Below are positions 10,743 to 20,148 of a DNA stretch of 64,000 nucleotides, piece by piece. The position numbers and the translations under genes were made by a program. Position 1 is the first letter of the stretch. Each line of letters begins with the position of its first letter. The DNA is from Mesorhizobium opportunistum WSM2075 (GTDB lineage Bacteria > Pseudomonadota > Alphaproteobacteria > Rhizobiales > Rhizobiaceae). The notes beneath the pieces were generated by a model. The model was not told the origin of the DNA, did not search any database, and saw nothing but the letters and a program-made list of their open reading frames with translations. The stretch spans positions 1,364,001 through 1,428,000 of the forward strand of contig NC_015675.1 of the NCBI RefSeq assembly GCF_000176035.2, in the 5' to 3' direction.

Positions 10743-11591
10743 ATGTTCAATACAGCAAGAAAGGCCCTGTTCGCGTTGCTGTTCGCGGGTCTGGCCTGGC
10801 CAGTGTTCGCGGCCGACCTGCCGGAGCCGCAGGTCGAAGAGGCACCGCCGCCGGTTTACGAACAGCCGGTTGCCGATGTCGGCGGCTGGTATATCCGTGG
10901 CGACATCGACTATCACAAGTCCGACGTGCGCGGCATCGACTACACGACCTACACCATCTGTCCCTGTAACGTGGTCACGCCGGGCAGCAACAGTTTCGAT
11001 TCCGGCAAGCTCAAGGGCGGTTTCTCGCTCGGCGGCGGCGTCGGTTACAAGATCAACGATCACTTCCGCACCGATCTGACCGCCGACTACTGGTTCAAGT
11101 CGAACTTCAACGGCAGCACCTCCGGCTTTGACTCGGGTGGCAACCCCACGACCTCCGTCGAAGTGTCGAAGATGAGCGCCTTGCTGCTGCTCGCCAACGC
11201 CTATGTCGATATCGGCACCTACCACGGCATCACGCCCTATGTCGGCGCCGGTATCGGTGGCGCGCATGTCAAATGGGACACCGTCTACGACCCGAACACC
11301 ACCGAGACCAATCCCGGCTCGTCCAACTGGCGCTTTGCCTATGCCCTGATGGCCGGTGCCTCCTACTGCCTGACCGACAAGATTATCCTCGATGCAGGCT
11401 ACCGCTTCTCCCATATCCAGGGCGGCCGCATGTTCGAATGGGATGTGAGCAGCGCCGGTCCTGGCTTCGACCGTGGCATCAACACCCACGAAGTGCGCGG
11501 CGGCCTGCGCTACCAGTTCGGCGGCAACAATGGATGCGCCGCACCGGTGGTGGCCTACCAGCCCGAACCCGAGCCGATCTACACCAAGTAA
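10743..11591 (+). CDS. outer membrane beta-barrel protein, Omp25/RopB-like
   Basis: 282 residues from ATG 10743 (AGGGG site seven bases upstream; an in-frame GTG at 10734 is less likely). Signal peptide KALFALLFAGLAWPVFA cut before ADLPEPQ. After a Pro-rich N-terminal stretch comes GGWYIRGDIDYHK, then alternating amphipathic strands with GGGVGYKINDHFRTDLTADYW, VDIGTYHGITPYVGAGIGGAHVKW and a C-terminal GGLRYQFGGN strand. This is the layout of Rhizobiales 8-strand Omp25/Omp31 proteins. The following gene is a paralogue with the same motifs. CtrA-type sites precede both. Confidence 0.87.
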   Translation: MFNTARKALFALLFAGLAWPVFAADLPEPQVEEAPPPVYEQPVADVGGWYIRGDIDYHKSDVRGIDYTTYTICPCNVVTPGSNSFDSGKLKGGFSLGGGVGYKINDHFRTDLTADYWFKSNFNGSTSGFDSGGNPTTSVEVSKMSALLLLANAYVDIGTYHGITPYVGAGIGGAHVKWDTVYDPNTTETNPGSSNWRFAYALMAGASYCLTDKIILDAGYRFSHIQGGRMFEWDVSSAGPGFDRGINTHEVRGGLRYQFGGNNGCAAPVVAYQPEPEPIYTK

Positions 11592-11616
11592 CACCTCCGA
11601 CATCGGAACAATCGCG

Positions 11617-11645
11617 AACCGCCCGGCTCAGCCGGGCGGTTTTCG
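11617..11645 (+). terminator. Rho-independent terminator after first Omp25-like gene
   Basis: Eleven-base-pair stem AACCGCCCGGC / GCCGGGCGGTT with a TCA loop, then TTTCG. Confidence 0.9.
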
Positions 11646-11716
11646 TTTGGCGGTCTCGCGCCGGGCGGCCCGGATGAGTTCGCGTGCGAAATCAATCCGC
11701 TAACGCTCTGTTAGCC

Positions 11717-11744
11717 TTAACCCCGACTTAACCACTATGGTTAA
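11717..11744 (+). promoter_or_regulatory. paired CtrA-type sites upstream of second Omp25-like gene
   Basis: TTAA (11717-11720)-CCCCGAC-TTAA (11728-11731) is an exact TTAA-N7-TTAA. ATGGTTAA at 11737-11744 is the exact reverse complement of the alternative CtrA motif TTAACCAT. Both lie within 95 bases of the ATG at 11811. Confidence 0.6.
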
Positions 11745-11810
11745 CAATGCTCCTTGAAACGATGGCAGCCGTCACGATCGCGGACGGGGCCGAATGCGGG
11801 AGCCGGGGAC

Positions 11811-12593
11811 ATGACACTCACATCGCGTATGGCGCAGGCGCTTGCCGCGCTCAGCCTGTTGCCGCTGACACCAGCCCTGGCCGCCGACTACGATCCTCCG
11901 ATCTATGTCGACCAGGCGCCCGATTACGTGCCTGTCGAGGTTGGCTCCGGCTGGTATCTGCGCGGCGATGTCTCCTACCTGGCGGAGAAGAACTTCAAGA
12001 ATGGGGATTTCACCTTCCCGTCAACGATCAACAACGAAAGCTTCAGTCAGAGCGAAGACGCATTTTTCGGGAGCGTAGGCTTCGGATATCATTTCAACGA
12101 TTACCTCCGCGCCGATCTCAACTTCGGCTATCTGCCCGGCAACAGCGCCAACGCCAGCTACAATGATTCAGCGGTCGTAACGTCGCCGACATTGCCGACC
12201 GTGGGATCGGCATCGCTGAAGAACTATGCCTTCTCGGGCATGCTCAACGGCTATGTCGATCTTGGCACCTACGTCGGGATCACGCCTTATGTCGGCGCTG
12301 GCGTCGGTGTCGTCCGCAGTACGCGCAAGCTTTCGGCGACCTACATCGATAACAATGACCCGGCAAACAATCTCACCCAGCAGGACAACAAGAACCAGTA
12401 CTCGCTGGCCTACACACTGAATGCCGGTTTGGCTTACCAGGTGACGAAGAATGTTTCCGTCGATCTGGGCTATCAGTACTTCTCCGCCCCGGACGCCGAA
12501 TATGTGACAGCCGAAAGCCTGACCTCCTTTCCAGTCAAAAAGGGGATCAGCAATCACCAGGTCAAGCTCGGCCTGAGATACGATCTCTGGTAG
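11811..12593 (+). CDS. outer membrane beta-barrel protein, second Omp25-like paralogue
   Basis: 260 residues from ATG 11811. The frame is open upstream but a signal peptide starts here (MTLTSRMAQALAALSLLPLTPALAADYDPP). The mature part shares GSGWYLRGDVSYL, SVGFGYHFNDYLRADLNFGYL, YVDLGTYVGITPYVGAGVGVV and a terminal KLGLRYDLW with the preceding gene, so the two are tandem duplicates of moderate divergence. The last residue is Trp rather than Phe, which still fits a beta-barrel terminal strand recognised by BamA. Confidence 0.87.
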   Translation: MTLTSRMAQALAALSLLPLTPALAADYDPPIYVDQAPDYVPVEVGSGWYLRGDVSYLAEKNFKNGDFTFPSTINNESFSQSEDAFFGSVGFGYHFNDYLRADLNFGYLPGNSANASYNDSAVVTSPTLPTVGSASLKNYAFSGMLNGYVDLGTYVGITPYVGAGVGVVRSTRKLSATYIDNNDPANNLTQQDNKNQYSLAYTLNAGLAYQVTKNVSVDLGYQYFSAPDAEYVTAESLTSFPVKKGISNHQVKLGLRYDLW

Positions 12594-12617
12594 GCCTTGG
12601 GCAGACGAGGATTTCGG

Positions 12618-12644
12618 CGGCGGATCCCTGGGGTCCGCCGTTTG
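12618..12644 (+). terminator. probable terminator after second Omp25-like gene
   Basis: Stem CGGCGGA (12618-12624) / TCCGCCG (12634-12640), with further inner C/G pairing, followed by the weak T tract TTTGCG. Confidence 0.6.
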
Positions 12645-12744
12645 CGTTTGAAATCACGAGATCCTGATCAAGGATCGCCAGTATCCTGCCAGCGACAAAA
12701 ACTTTTCCCTTGACGCCTGGGACCTGAACGCATATCGCCGTCCG

Positions 12745-12794
12745 TGGGCCACCCCTCCCCAACGAGGGGCCACTATCTGGAAGGATAGACCACG
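12745..12794 (+). ncRNA. serC leader RNA motif
   Basis: Just before the serC ATG there are two short hairpins joined by CCAC boxes: CCCCTC/GAGGGG (loop CCCAAC), then CTATC/GATAG (loop TGGAAG), then ACCACG and the start codon. This matches my memory of the alphaproteobacterial serC RNA motif found directly upstream of serC-serA operons. The start-adjacent placement suggests control of translation initiation; its ligand is not established as far as I know. Confidence 0.7.
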
Positions 12795-13970
12795 ATGACC
12801 ACGCCTACGAAGCCCGGACTCCGTCCGGCAAATCCCAATTTCTCCTCAGGTCCCTGCGCAAAACGCCCCGGCTGGTCGGTCGAGGCGCTGAAGCATGCCG
12901 CGCTCGGCCGTTCCCATCGCGCCAAGATCGGCAAGACCAAGCTCGAACAAGCAATCGAGCTGACGCGCGAAATCCTCAAGGTCCCGGCTGACTACCGCAT
13001 CGGCATCGTGCCGGCGTCGGACACCGGCGCCGTCGAGATGGCGCTTTGGTCGCTGCTCGGCGAGCGCGGCGTCGACATGGTCGCCTGGGAGAGCTTTGGC
13101 TCCGGCTGGGTCACCGACGTGGTCAAGCAGCTGAAGCTCGCCGACGTGCGCAAGATCGAGGCCGGCTACGGCGAACTGCCTGATCTCACCAAGATCGATT
13201 TCGACCGCGACGTGGTCTTCACCTGGAACGGCACCACGTCGGGCGTGCGCGTGCCGAACGGCGATTTCATTCCGGCCAACCGCCAAGGCCTGACCATCTG
13301 CGACGCGACTTCAGCCGCTTTCGCGCAAAAGCTCGATTTCGAGAAACTCGATGTCGTCACCTTCTCCTGGCAGAAAGTGCTGGGCGGCGAGGGCGCGCAC
13401 GGCATGCTGATCCTGTCGCCGCGCGCCGTCGCGCGGCTGGAGAGCTACAAGCCTTCATGGCCGCTGCCGAAAATCTTCCGCCTGACCTCGGGCGGCAAAC
13501 TGATCGAAGGTATCTTCAAGGGCGAGACCATCAACACGCCGTCGATGCTGTGCGTCGAGGATTACCTCGACGCGCTCAACTGGGCGAAGTCGATCGGCGG
13601 CCTCGATGCCCTGGTCGCCAGGGCCGACGCCAATGCCGCGGTGCTCGATCGCTTCGTCGACAAGTCCGCATGGCTTGGCCATCTTGCCGCCCTGCCGGCG
13701 ACGCGGTCGAACACCTCCGTCTGCCTGTCCTTCACCGATCCGCAAGTCGCGGCACTCGATGCCGACGCGCAGGCGGCTTTCGCCAAGGGACTGGTCTCGG
13801 CGCTCGACAAGGAGGGCGTCGCCTACGACATCGGCTCCTATCGCGACGCGCCCCCCGGCCTGCGCATCTGGTGTGGCGCAACGGTCGAGGCTTCGGACCT
13901 CGAAGCGCTGCTGCCTTGGCTCGATTGGGCCTTCGCCGCGCAGAAGGCGTCGCTGAAAGCGGCGGCCTGA
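12795..13970 (+). CDS. serC: phosphoserine aminotransferase SerC
   Basis: 391 residues; PLP-dependent transamination of 3-phosphohydroxypyruvate with glutamate to phosphoserine, step two of serine synthesis (and a vitamin B6 side role). It belongs to the longer proteobacterial variant starting [22 protein letters not shown]. The PLP lysine is Lys194 in [15 protein letters not shown]. Phosphate-anchoring segments [13 protein letters not shown] and [16 protein letters not shown] are present. Upstream lies the serC leader RNA; serA follows after 58 bases containing a GGCGGCCCGCGGGCCGCC hairpin, so the two are probably co-transcribed with possible attenuation. Confidence 0.96.
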   Translation: MTTPTKPGLRPANPNFSSGPCAKRPGWSVEALKHAALGRSHRAKIGKTKLEQAIELTREILKVPADYRIGIVPASDTGAVEMALWSLLGERGVDMVAWESFGSGWVTDVVKQLKLADVRKIEAGYGELPDLTKIDFDRDVVFTWNGTTSGVRVPNGDFIPANRQGLTICDATSAAFAQKLDFEKLDVVTFSWQKVLGGEGAHGMLILSPRAVARLESYKPSWPLPKIFRLTSGGKLIEGIFKGETINTPSMLCVEDYLDALNWAKSIGGLDALVARADANAAVLDRFVDKSAWLGHLAALPATRSNTSVCLSFTDPQVAALDADAQAAFAKGLVSALDKEGVAYDIGSYRDAPPGLRIWCGATVEASDLEALLPWLDWAFAAQKASLKAAA

Positions 13971-13979
13971 GATTTCGTG

Positions 13980-13997
13980 GCGGCCCGCGGGCCGCCA
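13980..13997 (+). terminator. GC-rich hairpin between serC and serA
   Basis: GGCGGCCCGCGGGCCGCC forms a near-perfect stem followed only by ATTTCC, so it is more likely a processing or partial-attenuation hairpin than a full terminator. Confidence 0.4.
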
Positions 13998-14028
13998 TTT
14001 CCCGACAATCCATTTCAAGGAGGCCGCC

Positions 14029-15630
14029 ATGGCGCCCCGCGTTCTCGTTTCGGATAAACTCTCCACCACCGCAGTCCAGATCTTCAAGGATCGCGGCATC
14101 GAGGTCGACTATCTGCCGGACCTCGGCAAGGACAAGGAAAAGCTGCTCGAGGTGATCAGCCAGTATGATGGCCTCGCCATCCGTTCGGCGACCAAGGTCA
14201 CCGAAAAGCTGATCAACGCCGCCACCAAACTCAAGGTCGTCGGCCGCGCCGGCATCGGCGTCGACAATGTCGATATCCCGGCGGCCAGCCGCAAGGGCAT
14301 CATCGTGATGAACACGCCCTTCGGCAATTCGATCACGACGGCCGAACATGCCGTCGCGATGATCTTCGCGCTGGCGCGCCAGATCCCGGAAGCCAATGCC
14401 TCGACCCATGCCGGCAAATGGGAGAAGAACCGCTTCATGGGCGTCGAGATCACCGGCAAGACGCTGGGCGTCATCGGCTGCGGCAATATCGGTTCGATCG
14501 TCGCGACGCGCGGCGTCGGCCTGAAGATGCATGTCATCGCCTTCGACCCGTTCCTGTCGGACAAGCGCGCCGAGGAACTTGGCGTCGACAAGGTGGAACT
14601 GGACGAGCTTTTCGCCCGCGCGGACTTCATCACGCTGCACACGCCGCTGACCGACAAGACGCGCAACATCATCGACGCCGCGGCAATAGCCAAGATGAAG
14701 AACGGCGTGCGCATCATCAACTGCGCCCGCGGCGGGCTGGTCGTCGAGGCCGACCTGATCGCGGCGCTGAAAAGCGGCAAGGTCGCGGGTGCGGGCATCG
14801 ACGTGTTCGAGGTCGAACCGGCCGAGCAGAACGCCCTGTTCGGCCTGGAGAACGTGGTGGCGACGCCGCATCTCGGCGCCTCGACGGCGGAAGCGCAGGA
14901 GAATGTCGCGCTGCAGGTCGCCGAACAGATGTCGGACTATCTGATCAAGGGCGCCGTCTCCAACGCCATCAACATGCCGTCGATCACGGCGGAGGAAGCG
15001 CCGCGGCTGAAGCCTTTCGTCAAGCTGGCGGAAGTGCTCGGCGCCTTTGTCGGCCAGGTCACCGAGGATCCGATCAAGGAGGTCGAGATCCTGTTCGACG
15101 GCTCGACCGCGACGATGAACACGCGCGCGCTGATCAGTGCCGCACTTGCCGGCCTGATCCGGCCGCAGGTCTCCGACGTCAACATGGTGTCGGCGCCGAT
15201 CATGGTGAAGGAGCGCGGCATCATCGTCGCGGAAGTCAAGCGCGACAAATCGGGCGTGTTCGACGGCTATATCAAGCTGACCGTCACGACCGAGCACAGG
15301 ACGCGCTCGATCGCCGGCACCTGCTTCTCCGACGGCAAGCCGCGCTTCATCCAGATCAAGGGCATCAACCTCGACGCCGAAGTCGGCCAGCACATGCTCT
15401 ACACGACCAATGCCGACGCGCCCGGCATCATCGGCCTGCTTGGCACGGTGTGCGGCGAGAACGGCGTCAACATCGCCAATTTCCAGCTTGGCCGTAACCG
15501 GCCGGGCGGCGACGCCATCGCGCTGCTCTACCTCGACGCGCCGTTCCCGGAAAAGGTGCTGGAACAGGTGCGGGCGCACAAGTCGATCGATTCGGCCAAG
15601 CGGCTGCAGTTCGACGTGAGCGGGGTGTAG
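14029..15630 (+). CDS. serA: D-3-phosphoglycerate dehydrogenase SerA
   Basis: 533 residues, the long form. It oxidises 3-phosphoglycerate with NAD, first step of serine synthesis. N-terminal substrate domain, then the Rossmann motif GVIGCGNIGSIVA, catalytic Arg in NCARGGL, Glu in DVFEVEPAE and His in TPHLGAS. An intervening ASB domain starts around DYLIKGAVSNAINMPSI, and a C-terminal ACT domain starts near MLYTTNADAPGIIGLL for allosteric serine sensing. Start codon has AAGGAGG about eight bases upstream. Confidence 0.97.
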   Translation: MAPRVLVSDKLSTTAVQIFKDRGIEVDYLPDLGKDKEKLLEVISQYDGLAIRSATKVTEKLINAATKLKVVGRAGIGVDNVDIPAASRKGIIVMNTPFGNSITTAEHAVAMIFALARQIPEANASTHAGKWEKNRFMGVEITGKTLGVIGCGNIGSIVATRGVGLKMHVIAFDPFLSDKRAEELGVDKVELDELFARADFITLHTPLTDKTRNIIDAAAIAKMKNGVRIINCARGGLVVEADLIAALKSGKVAGAGIDVFEVEPAEQNALFGLENVVATPHLGASTAEAQENVALQVAEQMSDYLIKGAVSNAINMPSITAEEAPRLKPFVKLAEVLGAFVGQVTEDPIKEVEILFDGSTATMNTRALISAALAGLIRPQVSDVNMVSAPIMVKERGIIVAEVKRDKSGVFDGYIKLTVTTEHRTRSIAGTCFSDGKPRFIQIKGINLDAEVGQHMLYTTNADAPGIIGLLGTVCGENGVNIANFQLGRNRPGGDAIALLYLDAPFPEKVLEQVRAHKSIDSAKRLQFDVSGV

Positions 15631-15684
15631 ACACCGCGACCTTGCACTCAGCCTCGAAAGGTGCGGCGTGGTCGTGCCTTTCGT

Positions 15685-16587
15685 TCAGACTGGCGGCAAA
15701 TTTGCCGTCTTTCGCCCGCTGTATTCGGCGAGCGCGATGCCGCCAAGCACGAGCACGAGTGCCAGCGCCTGATAGAGTTGGAACGTCTCGCCGACGATCA
15801 GCACCGAGAGCAGCGTGCCGAAGATCGGCACCAGATTGATGAACAGGCCGGCGCGGTTGGCGCCGATCAGTTCGTTGCCCCTGATGTAGGTTATCTGCGA
15901 GATGACCGAGGCGCCGATCGCGGTGTAGACGATCACCGTCCAGCCGCGCGCGTCGGGCACGATGACCTTGCCGGCGGCGACCTCCCACAGGAAGAAGGGC
16001 AGCGAGGTGATGAGCGCGGCGACCGCAAGGGACAGCATCAGGCTCTGCCAACGCATCACCGGCTTCATCCGCAGCCCGACCGAATAGCCGCTGTAGAGGA
16101 CGACCGCCACCAGCATGATGGCGTCGCCGAAATTGAGTTCCAATGCGAGCAGCCGGCGCGGATCGCCATGGCAGGCAGTCAGGACTACGCCGAAGATGGT
16201 CAGCACCACGCCGGCAATCTGCGCCCAGCTCACACGCAAGTGGAAGAAGATGAAATTAGCGACGATGATCAAGACCGGCATCGCCGCCTGTTCGATCGAG
16301 ACATTGATCGCCGTCGTGTAGTTGAGCGCGGTGTAGAAGATGGTGTTGAACAGGGTGAAGCCGCTGGCCCCAAGTGCGGCCAGCACGAACCAGTGCCGGC
16401 GCACGACAGGCCAGTCTTCCTGGATCGTGCGCCAGCCGATCGGCAGCAGGATCGCCACCGCCAGCACCCAGCGCAGGAAGACCAGCGTCATCGGCGAGAC
16501 GTGATCGACCGCCAGCTTGCCGGCCACCGAATTGCCACCCCACAGCAGCGTGGTGAGCAGCAGGAATATGTAAGCGCTTCGATGCAT
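15685..16587 (-). CDS. DMT-family transporter (EamA domains)
   Basis: 300 residues from ATG 16587 with about ten hydrophobic segments forming two EamA repeats. The first begins YIFLLLTTLLWGGNSVAGKLAVDHVSPMTLVFLRW, with the typical GxN and FxRW motifs; the second around ALNFGDAIMLVAVVLYSGYSVGLR. Members export metabolites or amino acids across the inner membrane; the substrate cannot be told. Convergent with serA and divergent from purA, so context gives no clue. Confidence 0.88.
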   Translation of the reverse strand: MHRSAYIFLLLTTLLWGGNSVAGKLAVDHVSPMTLVFLRWVLAVAILLPIGWRTIQEDWPVVRRHWFVLAALGASGFTLFNTIFYTALNYTTAINVSIEQAAMPVLIIVANFIFFHLRVSWAQIAGVVLTIFGVVLTACHGDPRRLLALELNFGDAIMLVAVVLYSGYSVGLRMKPVMRWQSLMLSLAVAALITSLPFFLWEVAAGKVIVPDARGWTVIVYTAIGASVISQITYIRGNELIGANRAGLFINLVPIFGTLLSVLIVGETFQLYQALALVLVLGGIALAEYSGRKTANLPPV

Positions 16588-16798
16588 CGCGGGATTCCGG
16601 CCGTGGGGATGACCACGGTGTTTGCCGGCCTATTGCCCCCGTCAGCCCAAGTAAATGATGTCAAAGCCGAAAATTGTTGTGCCTCAGGGCATTTTCGGCG
16701 GCAAAGAAAGGTCGCACTCGCGAGGTCTTGACGCTATAGAGGCCTGTCGTTTCGAACCAAATCCAAGCCGCTCGGCGGCGTCTCAAGGGAAAAGAAAC

Positions 16799-18097
16799 AT
16801 GGCCAATGTGGTGGTCGTCGGCTCGCAGTGGGGCGACGAAGGCAAGGGCAAGATCGTCGACTGGCTGTCGGAGCGCGCCGATGTCGTGGTGCGTTTCCAG
16901 GGCGGCCACAATGCCGGCCACACGCTGGTCGTCGACGGCAAGGTCTACAAGCTGTCGCTGTTGCCGTCCGGCGTCGTGCGGCAAGGCAAGCTGTCCATCA
17001 TCGGCAATGGCGTGGTCTTCGATCCGCATGCTTTCGTGGCCGAAGTGGCGAAGCTCAAGGCGCAGGGCGTCGAAGTGACGCCTGACCGCCTGAAAATAGC
17101 CGAAAACACGGCGCTTATCCTGTCACTGCACCGGGAGCTGGACGGATTCCGCGAGGATGCCGCCACCAATTCCGGAACGAAAATTGGCACGACCCGCCGT
17201 GGCATCGGCCCCGCCTACGAGGACAAGGTGGGGCGGCGCGCGGTTCGGGTGATGGATCTGGCGGATTTGGAAACGCTTCCCCTGAAAGTCGACAGGCTGC
17301 TGACGCATCACAATGCGCTGCGTCGCGGGCTTGGCCATGCCGAAGTCACGCATGATGCGATCATGACGGAATTGACCTCGGTCGCCGACGAGATCCTGCC
17401 CTATATGGACCGGGTCTGGAAGATACTCGACGACAAGCGCCGCGCCGGCGAGCGCATCCTGTTCGAGGGCGCGCAAGGCACGCTGCTCGACATAGACCAT
17501 GGCACCTATCCGTTCGTCACCTCGTCGAACACGGTCGCCGGGCAGGCCGCCGCCGGCGCGGGCGTCGGTCCAGGCGCCATCGGCTATGTGCTCGGCATCA
17601 CCAAGGCCTACACGACGCGTGTCGGTGAGGGACCGTTCCCGACCGAACAGAAGAACGAGGTCGGCGAGTTCCTCGGCACGCGCGGCCACGAATTCGGCGT
17701 CGTCACCGGGCGCAAGCGCCGCTGCGGCTGGTTCGACGCGGTGCTGGTGCGCCAGGCCGTCGCCGTCAACGGCATCAAGGGCATCGCGCTGACCAAGCTC
17801 GACGTGCTCGACGGGCTGGATGAGATCAAGGTCTGCACCGGCTACAGCCTCGACGGCGAGGCGATCGACTATCTGCCGGCGAGCCAGGGCGCGCAGGCCC
17901 GTGTCGAACCGGTCTACGAGACGCTGGAGGGGTGGAAAGGCACCACCGCCGGGGCGCGCAGCTGGAACGATCTTCCGGCCCAGGCCGTCAAATATGTCCG
18001 ATACATCGAGGAGCTCATCGGTGCGCCGGTAGCACTCCTCTCCACCAGTCCGGAACGGGACGATACGATACTTGTGACCGATCCGTTTCAAGACTAG
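16799..18097 (+). CDS. purA: adenylosuccinate synthetase PurA
   Basis: 432 residues from ATG 16799; the longer upstream in-frame extension lacks family similarity. GTP-dependent joining of IMP and aspartate, first committed step to AMP. Motifs: P-loop [15 protein letters not shown], the [13 protein letters not shown] segment, and C-terminal base-recognition [19 protein letters not shown] ribosome-binding purine stretch (AAGGGAAAAG) precedes the start. Confidence 0.98.
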   Translation: MANVVVVGSQWGDEGKGKIVDWLSERADVVVRFQGGHNAGHTLVVDGKVYKLSLLPSGVVRQGKLSIIGNGVVFDPHAFVAEVAKLKAQGVEVTPDRLKIAENTALILSLHRELDGFREDAATNSGTKIGTTRRGIGPAYEDKVGRRAVRVMDLADLETLPLKVDRLLTHHNALRRGLGHAEVTHDAIMTELTSVADEILPYMDRVWKILDDKRRAGERILFEGAQGTLLDIDHGTYPFVTSSNTVAGQAAAGAGVGPGAIGYVLGITKAYTTRVGEGPFPTEQKNEVGEFLGTRGHEFGVVTGRKRRCGWFDAVLVRQAVAVNGIKGIALTKLDVLDGLDEIKVCTGYSLDGEAIDYLPASQGAQARVEPVYETLEGWKGTTAGARSWNDLPAQAVKYVRYIEELIGAPVALLSTSPERDDTILVTDPFQD

Positions 18098-18173
18098 TTT
18101 CTGAAGCCTTTCCGGGCATTGCGGCTGATTTGCGGGGGCCGGCGCGGAAGCAAAAATACAGGTCGACTGAAGC

Positions 18174-19823
18174 ATGGCAGATTTCGTTGCTGTTCTGAAG
18201 AAAACGATAGACAACCTCAGCGATCAGTCGCCGGAGATGCGGGCGAGGGTCTATGACAAGGCCCGCTCGACGATCGCAGCCAAGATTGCCCTGCGCGATC
18301 CGCCGCTGTCGCCGTCGGATGCCGCCAAGCAGAAGCGCGGTCTGGAAGATGCTATCTCCAGCGTCGAGCGCGACTACACCAAGAGCGTGCCGGAGACGGA
18401 TCCGCTCGCCGAGCTGGAAAACATCTTTTCCTCCATCGATCGCAACAAGAACCAGTCGAACCACACACGCCAGCCGGCGAATGTGGAGCCGTCGTGGCCA
18501 GCGCCCGCAGCGGCGCCCACCGCAAAGCCGGAACCTTACCGGCCCGCGCCGCCACCCGCCGCCAAGGCCGAGCCAAGCTGGCCGAAGCCCGCGTCGGTGC
18601 AGCCGGCATCCTTCAATCTGGCTGACAAGAACCTGCCGGGCATGGACGCGGACCAGGAAGACGACCAGCCGGATGTCTTTCCCAATGATGACGAGCCGGC
18701 CACGGCCGACACCTTCCAGCGTCTGCGTCCCGCCGAGCGCAAGCGCAGCTATGGCGGGCTGATTACCGCCGTCGTCGCCCTGTTGGTCGTTGCCGGCGGC
18801 GGCTATGGAATCTGGCTGAACAAGGATGCCTTCGGCAAGATGCTGGGTCTGGACGGCAGCAAGGTTGCCAAGACCGAACCGGTGAAACCGGCGCCGGCCA
18901 AGCCGGCGACCGACGCGGCGACGCCGCCGGCGGCAGGCGCCGAAGCGACGAAATTCACGCAGCGGCTGACACCTGAAGGCGGCGAAACCGATCCCGGCCC
19001 GGCCGGTGGGCAAAGCGGCATAGGCGAGGGCGAATCCGTCGCCGCGTTGACGACGCCGCCAACGGCAACGAGCGCGCCGGCCAATGCGCCTACGCCCGCC
19101 GCCACGCCTGCCCCCGCCGCGACCCCGCCTGCGGCTGGTGCTGCGCCGGCAACGCCGCCCGCCAACGGCACCGCACCCGCGGCACCGGCCGATGCCGCCG
19201 CTACGCCGCCGGCTCCCGCGGCCGCCACACCGCCCGCCGCCGCCGCTCCGGCGACGCAAGCCGCGGTGCCGGTTGGCCAGAAGGCGATCTTCTATGAGGA
19301 GCGCACCAGCACAGCGCAGGGTTCGGCCGAGCCCGGCAGCATCGTCTGGTCGCTGGTCCAGGAATCGCCCGGCGGCGACCTGCCGCCCGAGCCGGCGATC
19401 CGCGCCGAGGCGACCATCCCCGGCAAGGACATCCAACTGCGCATGACCATCCGCCGCAACACCGATCAGACGCTGCCGGCGAGCCACATTATCGAGATGA
19501 TCTTCCTGACGCCCGACGGCTTCGAAGGCGGCGGTGTCGACAACATCCTGCGCGTCGCCATGAAGAGTTCGGAGCAGGACGCCGGCAGCCCGCTGATCGG
19601 CATTCCGGCCAAGATCGCCGACGGCTTCTTCCTCGTCGCGCTCAACGACACCAAGGCCGACGAGGACGCCAACATGACCTTGCTGCGCGGCCAGGACTGG
19701 ATCGACGTGCCGGTCGTCTACAAGACCGGAAGGCGGGCGCTGCTGACCATGGAAAAAGGCATCCCCGGCGAGAAGGTGTTCGACGAGGCGATCAAGGCCT
19801 GGCAGGCGAAGACGGCGGGCTGA
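18174..19823 (+). CDS. Pro/Ala-rich single-pass membrane protein, uncharacterised
   Basis: 549 residues. An N-terminal helical domain (1-80, MADFVAVLKKTIDNLSDQSPEMRARVYDKARSTI begins it) is presumably cytoplasmic. A Pro/Ala-rich linker follows, then one membrane segment at about 193-212 (GLITAVVALLVVAGGGYGIW), then a long low-complexity Ala/Pro/Thr stretch to about 360. A compact C-terminal domain begins at VGQKAIFYEERTS and contains GSIVWSLVQESPGGD and HIIEMIFLTPDGFEGGGVDNILRVAMK. The layout suggests an inner-membrane protein with a periplasmic domain on a flexible arm long enough to cross part of the cell wall. It follows purA by 76 bases. I recall similar conserved proteins in Rhizobiales without known function. 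Confidence 0.85.
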   Translation: MADFVAVLKKTIDNLSDQSPEMRARVYDKARSTIAAKIALRDPPLSPSDAAKQKRGLEDAISSVERDYTKSVPETDPLAELENIFSSIDRNKNQSNHTRQPANVEPSWPAPAAAPTAKPEPYRPAPPPAAKAEPSWPKPASVQPASFNLADKNLPGMDADQEDDQPDVFPNDDEPATADTFQRLRPAERKRSYGGLITAVVALLVVAGGGYGIWLNKDAFGKMLGLDGSKVAKTEPVKPAPAKPATDAATPPAAGAEATKFTQRLTPEGGETDPGPAGGQSGIGEGESVAALTTPPTATSAPANAPTPAATPAPAATPPAAGAAPATPPANGTAPAAPADAAATPPAPAAATPPAAAAPATQAAVPVGQKAIFYEERTSTAQGSAEPGSIVWSLVQESPGGDLPPEPAIRAEATIPGKDIQLRMTIRRNTDQTLPASHIIEMIFLTPDGFEGGGVDNILRVAMKSSEQDAGSPLIGIPAKIADGFFLVALNDTKADEDANMTLLRGQDWIDVPVVYKTGRRALLTMEKGIPGEKVFDEAIKAWQAKTAG

Positions 19824-19848
19824 GAGGGCGGCCTAACGTCGCCTTCGT

Positions 19849-20148
19849 TCAGAAACCCTGGAACAGCATGTCGAGCGCTGCGACGATGTCGTCGTGATGC
19901 TTTGAGAGGTTTCCCTCCGCGTCCGATAGTTCAGATGCGGTGAAGGCTGATATAAACTGCGTGACCATCACATGATCTTTGCCGTCTATAGCGAAGGTCG
20001 GGTTTAGTCGGCGGCCAGGAACCGGAGCTATTTGGGGCGGCATCAGGGGAATGACGACCCTCGTGTTCAGCCCTTCAAGAAGGTCGGACTGCACATCGAG
20101 AAGATAACCGTTACCGTCGGCATTCCGATAAAAATCGTAACGTGCCAT
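19849..20148 (-). CDS. ccdB: CcdB-like toxin of a type II toxin-antitoxin module
   Basis: 99 residues, near the 101 of F-plasmid CcdB. Family features are MARYDFYRNADGNGYLLDVQSDLL at the N-terminus, TRVVIPLMPPQ, LNPTF and a C-terminal helix. CcdB poisons DNA gyrase. The last residues read LFQGF where the classical protein has FWGI, so the Trp important for gyrase poisoning is a Gln. The start codon overlaps the ccdA stop as TGATG, typical of coupled translation. Confidence 0.85.
   Translation of the reverse strand: MARYDFYRNADGNGYLLDVQSDLLEGLNTRVVIPLMPPQIAPVPGRRLNPTFAIDGKDHVMVTQFISAFTASELSDAEGNLSKHHDDIVAALDMLFQGF

Noticed and set aside
13732..15579. 615-codon minus-strand frame over serA
   Set aside because: Asp/Arg-rich antisense frame of a recognised enzyme.
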